DNA from: Halalkaliarchaeum desulfuricum
Lineage (GTDB): Archaea; Halobacteriota; Halobacteria; Halobacteriales; Haloferacaceae
NCBI RefSeq assembly: GCF_002952775.1
Contig: NZ_CP025066.1
Location: 310,001 to 374,000, forward strand
Direction: 5' to 3'
DNA: 64,000 nt
Shown here: positions 42,843-55,473 of the stretch, in pieces
How positions within the stretch are numbered: position 1 is the stretch's first letter
How the letters are laid out: every line of letters begins with the position of its first letter
Program-made: the position numbers and the translations under genes
Notes under the pieces: model-generated
Database searches by the model: none
Told to the model about the DNA's origin: nothing
Seen by the model: only the letters and a program-made list of their open reading frames with translations

Positions 42843-42852
42843 CATATAAAAG
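42843..42852 (-). promoter_or_regulatory. TATA box of the CmI4-like gene
   Basis: CATATAAAAG (minus: CTTTTATATG) is 23-32 nt before the CmI4-like ATG at 42820. It also lies 50-60 nt upstream of bioY on the other strand. Confidence 0.6.
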
Positions 42853-42902
42853 GTTGCTGTTCGAATCACAGGGTTCAAGCGCGTCCCGAAAAACGGGCAT
42901 CC

Positions 42903-43484
42903 ATGGCAACGAGGGCCGAATCGGTCGAACTCGTCGAGGAAGGCACCGTCACGAACCTCGCCAGAGCCGGGCTGGTCGCCGCGCTGGTCGGGGCGTTCGC
43001 GTACGTCGCGATCCCGACGCCGTTCTCGCCGGCTCCGGTGACCCTGCAGGTGCTCGGGGTGTTTCTCGCCGGCATCCTGCTGGGACCGGCGTGGGGCGGG
43101 TTCTCGATGGTGCTGTACCTGTCGGCCGGCGCGCTGGGGGCGCCGGTGTTCGCCGGCGGCACCGCGGGCCTCGGCGTACTGGTCGGAGAGACAGCGGGCT
43201 ACCTGTGGTCGTACCCGATCGCAGCCGCCGTCGTCGGCGCGATCGTCCACCGTGGAATCGAACCCCGTCCACCCAAAGAGGCGAGCGTCGCCCTCCTCGT
43301 CGGCGCCATGGTCGCAGGCGTCGTCGTCATCTACGGGATCGGGACCGTCGTGATGGCGGCCGTGCTCGGGCTCACGCTCGTCGAGGCGTTCCTCCTGGGG
43401 GCGGCCGCTTTCGTCCCGTTCGAGGCCGCGAAGATCGCCGCCGCCGTCGGGATCGTACACTCGGATCGCCTCGCAGCGGTTTGA
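42903..43484 (+). CDS. bioY: BioY biotin transporter substrate-binding protein
   Basis: A 193-aa integral membrane protein, the S component of a biotin ECF transporter. Six helices are apparent; the signature is the conserved stretch PTPFSPAPVTLQVLGVFLAG with ILLGPAWGGFSMVLYLSAGA (residues about 40-80). It is followed by GLGVLVGETAGYLWSYPIAA. The next two genes code for the ATPase and T component, so the module is complete. The organism therefore takes up biotin; no synthesis genes are in the window. Confidence 0.95.
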   Translation: MATRAESVELVEEGTVTNLARAGLVAALVGAFAYVAIPTPFSPAPVTLQVLGVFLAGILLGPAWGGFSMVLYLSAGALGAPVFAGGTAGLGVLVGETAGYLWSYPIAAAVVGAIVHRGIEPRPPKEASVALLVGAMVAGVVVIYGIGTVVMAAVLGLTLVEAFLLGAAAFVPFEAAKIAAAVGIVHSDRLAAV

Positions 43485-43529
43485 ATCGATGACTCGACTG
43501 TCGCCGACGCGGGGTCGGACTGATCGCGG

Positions 43530-44258
43530 ATGATCGAAGCCCGAAACGTCACCGTGAGCTACGACGACGTCGTCGCCGTCGACGGTGTCACGCTCCGGGT
43601 CTCCGACGGCGAATTCCTCGCGCTGGTGGGGGCGAACGGCTCCGGAAAGACGAGCCTCGTGCGGACGTTCAACGGACTCGTCGCGCCCCACGAGGGGGAG
43701 GTCCGCGTCGACGACCTGGACGTCGGATCGAACCCAGTCGCCGCCCGGACTGCCGTCGGGATGGTGTTTCAGGACCCCCGCGACTGTTTCGTCGCGGCAA
43801 CCGTCGGCGACGATGTCGCCTTCGGGCCGGAGAACCTCGGCCTTCCCCGTCCGGAGATCCGCGACCGCGTTGAATCGGCGCTTGCAGCCGTGCGAATGGA
43901 CGGGCGAGAAGCCGAACGGATCGACGCGCTGTCCGGCGGCGAACGCGCCAGGGTCGCGATCGCTGGGGCACTGGCGATGGAGCCGGCCCACCTCGTCCTC
44001 GACGAGCCGTTCGCCGGGCTCGATGCGCCGACGCGGGAGACCGTCCGGGACCGGCTCCGGGCGCTTCATCGGGACGGAACTGGGGTGGTCGTCGTGACAC
44101 ACGAAGTCGGTAGCGTGATCGAACTGGCCGACCGCGTCGTCGCGCTCGCCGACGGGGAGATCGCGCTTGAGGCGGACGTGAGCGGGGACGCAGCTCCCGA
44201 TCCCGCGGTCGCAGATCGGCTGACAGCCCTCGGCGTTCCCCTGCACGAGCATGAGTAG
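43530..44258 (+). CDS. ecfA: ECF transporter ATP-binding protein
   Basis: A 242-aa ABC ATPase that powers biotin uptake. Walker A is GANGSGKTSLVRTF (residues 34-47), Q-loop FQDPRDCF, signature LSGGERARVAIAGALA, Walker B HLVLDEPFAGLD, and switch His in VVTHEVG. It lies 45 nt after bioY and overlaps the EcfT gene by 8 nt. In standalone biotin systems this component is called BioM. Confidence 0.95.
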   Translation: MIEARNVTVSYDDVVAVDGVTLRVSDGEFLALVGANGSGKTSLVRTFNGLVAPHEGEVRVDDLDVGSNPVAARTAVGMVFQDPRDCFVAATVGDDVAFGPENLGLPRPEIRDRVESALAAVRMDGREAERIDALSGGERARVAIAGALAMEPAHLVLDEPFAGLDAPTRETVRDRLRALHRDGTGVVVVTHEVGSVIELADRVVALADGEIALEADVSGDAAPDPAVADRLTALGVPLHEHE

Positions 44259-44982
44259 CGTGCTCCAGTATCGTCCCGAGGACACGATCGCACACCGTCT
44301 GGATCCGCGGGCGAAACTCGCCGCCCAGATCGCGTTCGTCGCCACCGCGTACGCCTACACCACGCCGGAGGGGTTGGCGGCGCTGACGTTCGTCGCGCTC
44401 GCGACGCTTTTCGCCGCCGGCACCGGCCCGCTCCACACGCTGTACGGCTTCCGGTTCGCGCTTCCGTTTCTGGTCGTGGCGCCGATCGTCGCCGGCGTCA
44501 CCGTCGGCCCGCCGTGGTTCTCGATGGGCGACGCGTTCGTCACCGGCCTGGCCTCCTACCGGGTTCTGCTCGTGTTGCTCGTGAGCGCAGCGTACGTCCG
44601 GTCGACGTCGATCCGGGAGTCACGGGCGGCGATCCAGCGGACAGTTCCCGGCCGTCCGGGTCAGTTGCTCGGCGTCGGCGTCGCCGTCACGGCTCGATCG
44701 CTGCCGCCGTTGCGGCGGGAACTGCTGGCCGCGCGACGGGCAATGCGTGCCCGCCTGGGCGAGAACCGGTCGCTCCGCGAGCGGATGGGTCTGCTTGCCG
44801 TCGGTGGCGTCTCGCGAGCCCTCTCCAGGGCGGACCGGCTCGCGCTCGGACTTCGGGCACGGTGTTTCTCCTGGAATCCGACGCTTCCGGCGCTTTTGTT
44901 CTCGCCGGTCGATTACCTGCTGACTCTGGGATCAGTGGTCGTTGTCGCGTTCGTTCTCGTAGATAATTCACCAATATTTTAG
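44251..44982 (+). CDS. ecfT: ECF transporter T component
   Basis: A 243-aa transmembrane protein linking the ATPase to BioY. It has about five helices. The coupling helices carry ARS/ARG-like Arg-rich motifs: TARSLPPLRRELLAARRAMR (about residue 148) and RADRLALGLRARCFSW near the end. The ATG lies inside the ATPase gene, so translation is probably coupled. In the biotin system it is called BioN. Confidence 0.92.
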   Translation: MSSVLQYRPEDTIAHRLDPRAKLAAQIAFVATAYAYTTPEGLAALTFVALATLFAAGTGPLHTLYGFRFALPFLVVAPIVAGVTVGPPWFSMGDAFVTGLASYRVLLVLLVSAAYVRSTSIRESRAAIQRTVPGRPGQLLGVGVAVTARSLPPLRRELLAARRAMRARLGENRSLRERMGLLAVGGVSRALSRADRLALGLRARCFSWNPTLPALLFSPVDYLLTLGSVVVVAFVLVDNSPIF

Positions 44983-45060
44983 ACCCTAATAAACCACCTA
45001 CTTAATCACATTAATAGAATCTTGGCAAGATTTAACCTGTGCGTGACCACGTGAGCATAT

Positions 45061-47217
45061 ATGACGATTCTACAGGCGGCGACCCGCGAAACGTACTGGA
45101 CGATCAGTCCGACCGGCAAGGCGGTGTTTTACTTCCTCGCCGCGGTCGCGATCCTGATCTTCCTGTACGGGGCCTACGAGCGAGTCACCCGATACACGAA
45201 GGGATCGGAGGATCCGATCCCGCGGCTCGACGACCTCCCCGGACGCATACTGGATGCGACGAAGATGGTCGGATCGAACGAGAAACTGTTCGATCGGGAC
45301 GTCTACGCCGGGATAATGCACACGTTCATCCTGTGGGGGTTCCTGGTGCTTCTCATCGCGACGTCGATCCTGGCGTTCGACGAGTACGGCTGGCAACTGC
45401 TTCTCGGCGAGTCATTCTGGGTCGGTGACTTCTATCTCTCCTATCAGTTCGTCGTCGACCTGTTCGGCCTCCTGTTCGTCGTCGGGCTGGGAATGGCCAT
45501 CTGGCGGCGGTACAGGAACCGTGACGGCCGCGTCTGGGGCAAACACACCGACCTCGACGACGACTTCCTCGTGTGGTCGCTGTTCTTCCTGGGTGTGGGC
45601 GGTTTCCTCGCGCAGGCGCTTTCGATCATCGGTCAGCCCCAGCGCGCAAACGAGATCGTCAGCTTCGTCGGCTACGGGATGGCACAGGCGATGATGGCGG
45701 CGGGGGTCACCCCCGAACTGGCGGCGACCGCGTACTGGTGGACCTGGTGGTCCCACGCGATCGTAGCGCTGGCGTTCATCGCGTGGATCCCGTACGGCAA
45801 GCCGCTGCACATCCTGTCGTCGTTCGCGAACGTCGTCGCCAAAGACGAGAAGGCGGGCACGCGCCTACCGAACGTGCCGGCCGACCTCGAGGAGACCAAC
45901 GCCGAATCGATCGACGATTTCACCTGGAAGGAACTGCTCGACCAGGACGCGTGTACGAAGTGCGGTCGGTGTTCGTCGGTGTGTCCGGCCAAGGCCTCCG
46001 GACGGCCGCTGGACCCGCGGGACGTCATCCTCGATCTGAAGACGTACCGGGAGTCGCTCGACGGCGACAACGGCGGCGAGGAGGTCCCGATCATCGCCGA
46101 CGGCGGGGTGATTCAGCCGGAGACGATGGAGTCGTGCATGGCGTGTATGGCGTGTATGGACGCCTGTCCGGTCGAAATCGAGCACCTCTCGTCGTTCACG
46201 CGGATGAACCGACAGATCACCGACGAGGGGATGGTCGATCCGAGCATGCAGGACGTGTTCGGCAACGTGATGCAGCGGGGCAACACGTTCGGCAACCAGC
46301 AGAGCGCCCGCGCCGACTGGGCCGACGAACTGGAGTTCGACCTCGAGGACGCCCGCGAGGAGGAAGTCGAGTACCTCTGGTACGTCGGCGACTACCCGAG
46401 CTTCGACGACCGGAACAAGAAAGTCGCCCGGGCACTGGCCCGGATCTTCGAGGCGGCCGACGTGGAGTTCGGCATCCTCTTCGAGGACGAGAAGTTCGAC
46501 GGCAACGACATCCGCCGGGTCGGCGAGGAGTTCCTCTACCTCGAACTCGCGGGCCACCACGTCGAGACGTTCGAGGAGTGTGACTTCGAGAAAATCGTCT
46601 GTACCGACCCCCACGCGTACAACACGATGAAAAACGAGTACCCCGAGGTCGACTTCGCGGCCTTTGCCGACGATCCGGTGATGCCGTTCGAGTACGACGA
46701 ACAGTGGAACGCCGACGGCGCCGTCGACGTGCTCCACTGGACGCAGGTGGCCGAGGAGCTCGTCGCCGACGGTCGACTCGACCTCTCGGGAGCCGAACTG
46801 GACTACACCGTCACCTACCACGATCCGTGTCACCTCGGCCGGATGAACGACGAGTACGAGGCGCCTCGGGAGGTCATCCGCGCGACCGGCGCCGACCTCC
46901 ACGAGATGCCGCGCAACCGGAACGACTCCTACTGCTGTGGCGGCGGCGGCGGAGGGCTCTGGCTCGACATCGACGAGGAGACGAAACCCAGCGAGGAGCG
47001 TCTCCGCGAGGCGCTGGAGGACACCGCCGCCGGCGACACCGTCGAGAAGTTCGTCGTCGCCTGCCCGATGTGTACCACCATGTACGAGGACGGCCGCAAG
47101 ACCGGCGGCTTCGAAGAGGAGATAGAGATCGTCGACGTCGCCGAACTGCTGATCGAAGCGCTCGAGGCGAACGGCACGCTCGAGATCGGAGAGGAAAGCG
47201 GAGAGGCGGCGGCCTGA
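45061..47217 (+). CDS. HdrD-like Fe-S oxidoreductase with NarI-type membrane domain
   Basis: A 718-aa protein. The N-terminal 260 residues are a NarI-like membrane domain of five to six helices, with His residues in GIMHTFILWGF and WWSHAIVALAFIAW that could bind heme b. Two 4Fe-4S motifs follow: CTKCGRCSSVCPA and CMACMACMDACPV. The C-terminus has a CCG domain: DPCHLGR, CCGGGGGG and CPMCTTMYE, as in heterodisulfide reductase D and lactate or glycolate oxidases. It likely moves electrons between a soluble donor and menaquinone. It stands alone, preceded by an AT-rich region with several TTAATA-like boxes. Confidence 0.9.
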   Translation: MTILQAATRETYWTISPTGKAVFYFLAAVAILIFLYGAYERVTRYTKGSEDPIPRLDDLPGRILDATKMVGSNEKLFDRDVYAGIMHTFILWGFLVLLIATSILAFDEYGWQLLLGESFWVGDFYLSYQFVVDLFGLLFVVGLGMAIWRRYRNRDGRVWGKHTDLDDDFLVWSLFFLGVGGFLAQALSIIGQPQRANEIVSFVGYGMAQAMMAAGVTPELAATAYWWTWWSHAIVALAFIAWIPYGKPLHILSSFANVVAKDEKAGTRLPNVPADLEETNAESIDDFTWKELLDQDACTKCGRCSSVCPAKASGRPLDPRDVILDLKTYRESLDGDNGGEEVPIIADGGVIQPETMESCMACMACMDACPVEIEHLSSFTRMNRQITDEGMVDPSMQDVFGNVMQRGNTFGNQQSARADWADELEFDLEDAREEEVEYLWYVGDYPSFDDRNKKVARALARIFEAADVEFGILFEDEKFDGNDIRRVGEEFLYLELAGHHVETFEECDFEKIVCTDPHAYNTMKNEYPEVDFAAFADDPVMPFEYDEQWNADGAVDVLHWTQVAEELVADGRLDLSGAELDYTVTYHDPCHLGRMNDEYEAPREVIRATGADLHEMPRNRNDSYCCGGGGGGLWLDIDEETKPSEERLREALEDTAAGDTVEKFVVACPMCTTMYEDGRKTGGFEEEIEIVDVAELLIEALEANGTLEIGEESGEAAA

Positions 47218-47251
47218 TCGGGTGTTTATTACCGATATTTTTCGGCGATAA

Positions 47252-50547
<3,296 letters not shown>

Positions 50548-50548
<1 letters not shown>

Positions 50549-53013
50549 TGAGTTCCGAGATATCCGACCCCGACGACGATCACGCAGCGGAGGTACAGGT
50601 CGCCCGCATCGAAGACGAGATGGAGCAGTCGTACATCGACTACGCGATGTCGGTGATCGCGGGCCGAGCGCTGCCGGACGTCCGCGACGGCCTCAAACCC
50701 GTCCACCGACGCATCCTGTATGCGATGCACGAGGCGGGCGTGACGAGTCGGGCGAGCCACCGGAAGTCCTCCTCGGTGGTCGGGGAGACGATGGGTGATT
50801 ACCACCCGCACGGTGATTCGGCGATCTACGACACGCTCGCCCGGATGGCCCAGGACTTCTCGATGCGGTATCCGCTGGTGGACGGCCAGGGGAACTTCGG
50901 CTCCGTCGACGGCGATCCACCGGCCGCGATGCGGTACACCGAGGCCCGGATGGCCCCGATTGCAGAGGAGTTGCTTGCAGACCTCGACCGGGATACCGTC
51001 GACTTCTCGTCGAACTACGACGACCGGCTCGAGGAGCCGGATGTACTGCCTGCGGCGTTCCCGAACCTGCTGGTCAACGGCTCTTCGGGGATCGCCGTCG
51101 GAATGTCGACGAACATCCCGCCGCACAACCTCGGCGAGGTGATCGACGCGACGATCCACCTGATCGACCACCCCGACTGTACGGTCGAGGACCTGATGGA
51201 GCACGTTCCGGGGCCGGACTTCCCGACCGGGGCGAACATCGTCGGCCGCAATGGCGTCTACAAGGCGTACAAGACCGGCCGCGGAAAGATCCGGGTGCGA
51301 GCCGAGTTCGAGGTCGACGAGGAGGACGGACGGATCGTCATCACGGAGCTCCCCTTCCAGCAGAACAAGTCCCGGCTGGTCGAACGGATCGCCGACGACG
51401 TAAACGAGGGGACGATCCCGGGGATCCGCGACCTCCGCGACGAGTCCGACCGGGACGGTATCCGGATCGTAATCGAACTCAAGCAGAGCGCGATGCCGGA
51501 CGTGGTGAAAAACCAGCTGCTGGACAACCATCTCGAGCGAACGTTCGGCGTGATCAACCTCGCGCTGGTGGACGGCGCACCCCAGGTGCTCACGCTCAAA
51601 GAGACGCTCCAGGAGTATCTCGACCACCGGCGGGAGGTCGTCCGGCGACGCTCGCAACACGAACTCGAAGAGGCCCAGGACCGCGCACACATCCTCGAAG
51701 GACGGCTCCGGGCGCTCGAGAGCGTCAACGACGTCGTGGAGATCATCCGGAACGCGACGGACCGCGACGCGGCCAAGTCGGCGCTGCGGGAGGAGTACGG
51801 CTTCTCCCAGCCCCAGGTCGAACACATCGTCGCGATGCAACTCGGCTCGCTCACCTCGATGGAGGCCGAGGAGATCGAACGCGAGTACGAGGACATCCAG
51901 GCTCGAATCGAACGCCTGAACGAGATCCTCGAAGACGAGTCGGAACTGCTCGGCGTCGTCGAGGGCGAACTCCGGGAGATCAAAGAAGAGTACGACGACG
52001 AACGCCGCACTGCATTCGTCGAGGACGACGGCACCGTCACCCACGAGGACCTGATTCCGGAAGCGGAGATGGTCGTCACGATGTCGGAGGACGACTACAT
52101 AAAACGGATGCCGCTGTCGACGTTCACGGCACAAAACCGCGGCGGAAAGGGCATCATCGGCACGGATCTCAAAGAGGGTGACAGCGTCTCGTCGGTGTTC
52201 GTCGCGAACACCCACGATCTCCTGTTGGTCTTTACCACCCACGGCCAGATCTACGAACTCAAGACATATCAGATACCAGAGATGTCGAGGACCGCCCGGG
52301 GCAAGTCCGCGGTAAATCTGTTGGACCTCGAGGACGGCGAGGAGATAACCGCGGTAGTGAACACCGACGAACTGTCAGACGAGCAGTACCTGACGATGGT
52401 GACCCGTGGCGGCTACGTGAAACGGACCTGCGCGAGCGAGTTCGGACACATTCTCTCGACGGGGATCCGCGCGATCAGCCTCGAAGACAGCGACGAGTTG
52501 GTCGACGTCGAGGTGACCGACGGCGATACCGACCTCGTGATCGGTACGCGCGGCGGGATGTCGATCCGGTTCGACGAAGAGGAGGTCCGACCGATGGGAC
52601 GAAACGCCCGCGGTGTCCGCGGAATACGTCTCGAGGAGAGCGACCGCGTTGCCGGGGTAGCGGCGGTGGATCCGGACCGTCACAGCTGGGTGTTGACGGT
52701 GACCGAAAACGGGTACGGCAAGCGCAGCGACATCGACGCCTACCGCGTACAGTCGCGCAACGGCAAGGGGCTCATCGACATCAAAACGAACGAACGCAAC
52801 GGCGAAGTCATCGGGATCGCAACGGTCGGCCCGGGCGATCATCTGGTGACGATGAGCCGCGGGGGACAGATCATGCGTACCCGGGTGGAAGACTTCTCGA
52901 TCGTCGGTCGAAACACGATGGGCGTAACGGTGATGGAAGTCGTGGCGGACGACCGCGTCGCCTGCATGGAGGTCGTCCCCGCCGAGACGATCGACCCGGA
53001 CGACGACGAATAG
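50548..53013 (+). CDS. gyrA: DNA gyrase subunit A
   Basis: An 821-aa type IIA topoisomerase subunit. The catalytic Tyr is in [18 protein letters not shown] (about residue 131), within the winged-helix domain that starts [20 protein letters not shown]. The coiled-coil and C-gate region is Glu rich (residues 360-490), and the C-terminal beta-pinwheel repeats begin at about 510 with GRIEL-like [18 protein letters not shown] and [10 protein letters not shown], the last being the GyrA-box (QRRGGKG form) that wraps DNA. The ATG overlaps the gyrB stop (TGATG). No intein is seen here. Confidence 0.97.
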
Positions 53014-53052
53014 CTCCGAAAACCACCATTCCGCTATCGGAGCGATCTGTTG

Positions 53053-53958
53053 CTACAGGACGCGTTTTCCGAACGCGCTGGCGGCGAGTTCGGTCGCCAG
53101 TTCTGCGGTCTCGTTGTGCTGGTCGAGCGTCGGGTTCACCTCGACGAGTTCCATCGAACGGAGCACGCCGGTGTCGGCGACCATCTCCATCGCGGAGTGG
53201 GCCTCCCGGTAGGTGACTCCGCCCCGAACCGGCGTGCCGACCCCGGGGGCGACGTTGGGATCGAGCCAGTCGAGATCCAGGCTGACGTGGAGCCCGTCGA
53301 CTCCCTCGGTCGCGATCGACAGCGCCTCTTCGACGACGTCGGTGATGCCGTGCTCGTCGATGTCGGACATGGTGTAGGCGGCGAACCCACGTTCGCGGAG
53401 CAGTTCCTGCTCTGCGGGGTCGACGCTCCGAAGCCCGACGAGCGCGATGTTTTCGGGAGACAGCCGCGGCGCGTTCGCCCACTCCGTGTCGGCGAACTCG
53501 TCGATACCCAGCGCCGCCGCGAGGGGCATTCCGTGGATGTTGCCCGACGGCGAGGTCGCCGGAGTGTTCAGGTCGGCGTGGGCGTCGAACCAGACGGCGC
53601 CGACGTCCGCCTCGCGTGCGGTTCCCGAAAGCGAGCCGATGGCGACGCTGTGGTCTCCACCGAGCACGAGCGGCGTCTCACCGTTGGACAGCGCTCGTGC
53701 CACCTCGTTTCCTAGCTGTCTCGAGACTGCAGCCGTCTCCCCGAGAAACTTCGCGCGACCGTCCGGGGGTGCGTCCGCGTCCGGATCCCGCTCTTCTGCC
53801 CGTGGGACAAAGAGGTCACCGCCGTCCATGGGTTCGGTGTCCGCCGACTCGAGTTCGTCGGCGAGCCCTGCATAGCGGATGGCGGACGGTCCCATGTCGA
53901 CACCGCGTCGGTTCGCGCCGAAGTCCGTCGGCGCTCCGATGATCCGGACGTTCCTCAT
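53053..53958 (-). CDS. rocF: Arginase
   Basis: A 301-aa ureohydrolase that splits arginine (or agmatine) using two Mn ions. Metal motifs are GGDHSVAIG, DAHADLNTP, and SLDLDWLDPNVAPGVG. The loop SGNIHGMPLAAALG is the arginase-type signature rather than the agmatinase type, and a GVDMGPSAIR start is normal. Urea and ornithine would be the products. It is not linked to argF or pdaD, each in a separate location. The gene is followed by gyrA in convergent orientation. Confidence 0.9.
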   Translation of the reverse strand: MRNVRIIGAPTDFGANRRGVDMGPSAIRYAGLADELESADTEPMDGGDLFVPRAEERDPDADAPPDGRAKFLGETAAVSRQLGNEVARALSNGETPLVLGGDHSVAIGSLSGTAREADVGAVWFDAHADLNTPATSPSGNIHGMPLAAALGIDEFADTEWANAPRLSPENIALVGLRSVDPAEQELLRERGFAAYTMSDIDEHGITDVVEEALSIATEGVDGLHVSLDLDWLDPNVAPGVGTPVRGGVTYREAHSAMEMVADTGVLRSMELVEVNPTLDQHNETAELATELAASAFGKRVL

Positions 53959-54073
53959 GGTTCGTGTCGGACACTCCGACAGCTTGAACCTCCCGGTCGG
54001 GCGCGCGATAGACGCCTGGAGCCGGTGCGGGCGTCAAGTTCATACCGTCCCGTTCCCAACGAACGGACAGGAA

Positions 54074-54556
54074 ATGCGGCGTGACTACTTCGAACTGGAC
54101 GTCCAGAACGTCGACTGGGTCGGGGAGGACGGAGAGCCGAAAAAGCCGTTCGTCCGCATCGACTTCCACGGCCCCGAAAGATTACTCAGAGAACAACTCG
54201 CCGACGTCGACGAAGGCGACGGGGAACTGCTCGAGGCGGAGAACGTCGACGTCTCCTTCCGGCTGCTCGAGACCCACGATAACGACCCCGACGCCGAGGG
54301 GGTGGTGAGCGTGACCAACAGGCTCACCGGCGACTTCGTCTTCGAACTCAACGCCACGGCCGGGGACGTGCTCCAGTTCATCCGCGCCGCACGCGAGTAC
54401 GGCCGCTCTGCCGACTCCGACGGCCAGTACCGCATCGAGATCGATTTCGAGGGATCACCGCTCGTCGAGTACGAGAAGGACACGTTCCTCGTGTACGACG
54501 CCGACGGCAACCTGCTTCGACGCGAGAGCCTCATCCCCTCCGGGATCGAGCTGTGA
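54074..54556 (+). CDS. Conserved haloarchaeal protein of unknown function
   Basis: A 160-aa acidic soluble protein, start MRRDYFELDVQNVDWVGEDG. It shows alternating beta strands (PFVRIDFHGP, VSFRLLETHDN, VVSVTNRLTGDFVFEL) and one helix (AGDVLQFIRAAREYG), and ends in LLRRESLIPSGIEL. I recall a haloarchaea-specific family with such a start (possibly DUF5793). Its stop overlaps the start of the UDG-like gene by 4 nt (GTGA), so a shared role is likely. The ATG at 54074 is chosen since the frame upstream lies in the rocF promoter. Confidence 0.75.
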   Translation: MRRDYFELDVQNVDWVGEDGEPKKPFVRIDFHGPERLLREQLADVDEGDGELLEAENVDVSFRLLETHDNDPDAEGVVSVTNRLTGDFVFELNATAGDVLQFIRAAREYGRSADSDGQYRIEIDFEGSPLVEYEKDTFLVYDADGNLLRRESLIPSGIEL

Positions 54557-55188
54557 GAAACGTCACGGACAGGCAGCGGAACCCGTTCGGAATGGCCCCG
54601 CCGTGCGATCGCTACGTTCCGGGGTACGGCGACGCGAACGCCGACTTCCACGTCGTCGGCGACCACCCCGGCGTCCACGGCGGCGTCGAGACCGGTGTAC
54701 CGTTTACCGGCACCGCGTGGTCGGAATCGTTCCTCGCGACGCTCGTCGACGCCGGCCTTCTCCTCGACGACGATCCCGAACGCCCCCAGGTGGCGGCGAC
54801 GTTCTGTTCGTACCTCCACACCTGCGTTCCCGACGGCGAACCGCCGACACCGGGGTCGTACGCCGATATGGAGCGGTTCTTCGACGCGGAGCTGCGGGCG
54901 ATCGCCGCCCACGTGCTGCTCCCGGTCGGCCAACGGGCCACCGAACACGTGCTCGAAACATACACCGCCAGAGATCCAGAACTCGCCCGGGAGATGGATC
55001 GGATCCACGGAACGGAGCTGCACGGATCCGGCTTCCTCGTCGTGCCGATCAAGGAGCCGGCCGACTGGACGGACAGCGACGCCGACTGGCTCGTCGAGGC
55101 GCTCGTGGCGCTGCAGTCGACAGACTACCGGCGAGAGTCCGATCTCGGCCGGTTCCTCCCCGGTGGAGATCCGTATTTCGTCAGATGA
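54553..55188 (+). CDS. Uracil-DNA glycosylase superfamily protein
   Basis: A 211-aa protein resembling the haloarchaeal uracil-DNA glycosylase-like family. It has the front segment PPCDRYVPGYGDANADFHVV with GDHPGVHGGVETGVPFTGT, which corresponds to the UDG motif 1 loop (GDxPG) with a substrate-binding Phe. The C-terminal motif HGSGFLVVPIKEPADW is unlike the classic HPSP, so base specificity is uncertain. No FeS cysteines are seen. The start codon is GTG within the overlap GTGA with the previous gene. Confidence 0.72.
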   Translation: MRNVTDRQRNPFGMAPPCDRYVPGYGDANADFHVVGDHPGVHGGVETGVPFTGTAWSESFLATLVDAGLLLDDDPERPQVAATFCSYLHTCVPDGEPPTPGSYADMERFFDAELRAIAAHVLLPVGQRATEHVLETYTARDPELAREMDRIHGTELHGSGFLVVPIKEPADWTDSDADWLVEALVALQSTDYRRESDLGRFLPGGDPYFVR

Positions 55189-55473
55189 CATACGTCCGTC
55201 CACGCTCCGTTCCTACGCCGATAAGTGACCGTACGCCCGAATTAACCCCGTATGAGTTGTCATTCAATTACATATCTCTCCACTGTCGGTGAATGTTTCC
55301 ACGAAAGAAGGTATAAACTTCACATCACCCTACGCCTCTGATGGCGCGATGAAATCGCGCCGGCACGGACTAGTGCTCCAGTGGCTTGGTCAGTCAATCG
55401 ACCGTTTCAGGTCGTCCTCCCGGCCCGTCGGTCGGGAGGATCCGTGTTACCACGGACGCGGTCTAGCCGACAA
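55189..55473. other. Intergenic region with two hairpins
   Basis: About 285 nt without a gene. Two perfect hairpins stand out: GGCGCGAT-GAA-ATCGCGCC at 55343-55361 (8-bp arms, 3-nt loop), and TCCTCCCG...CGGGAGGA at 55415-55440 (8-bp arms). An AT-rich patch (55255-55320) precedes them. They could end transcription from the UDG gene or the DnaJ gene, or form an unannotated RNA. No tRNA fold and no longer frame is supported. Confidence 0.5.

Noticed and set aside
40890-44345. A 1151-aa frame on the minus strand
   Set aside because: Only the last 431 residues have the character of a real protein. The rest reads antisense through the CmI4-like, bioY and ecfA genes and is Arg/His/Asp-rich as expected for shadow frames in GC-rich DNA.
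55189-55473. A third tRNA gene
   Set aside because: No cloverleaf can be built; the two hairpins are isolated and lack T-arm and acceptor motifs.
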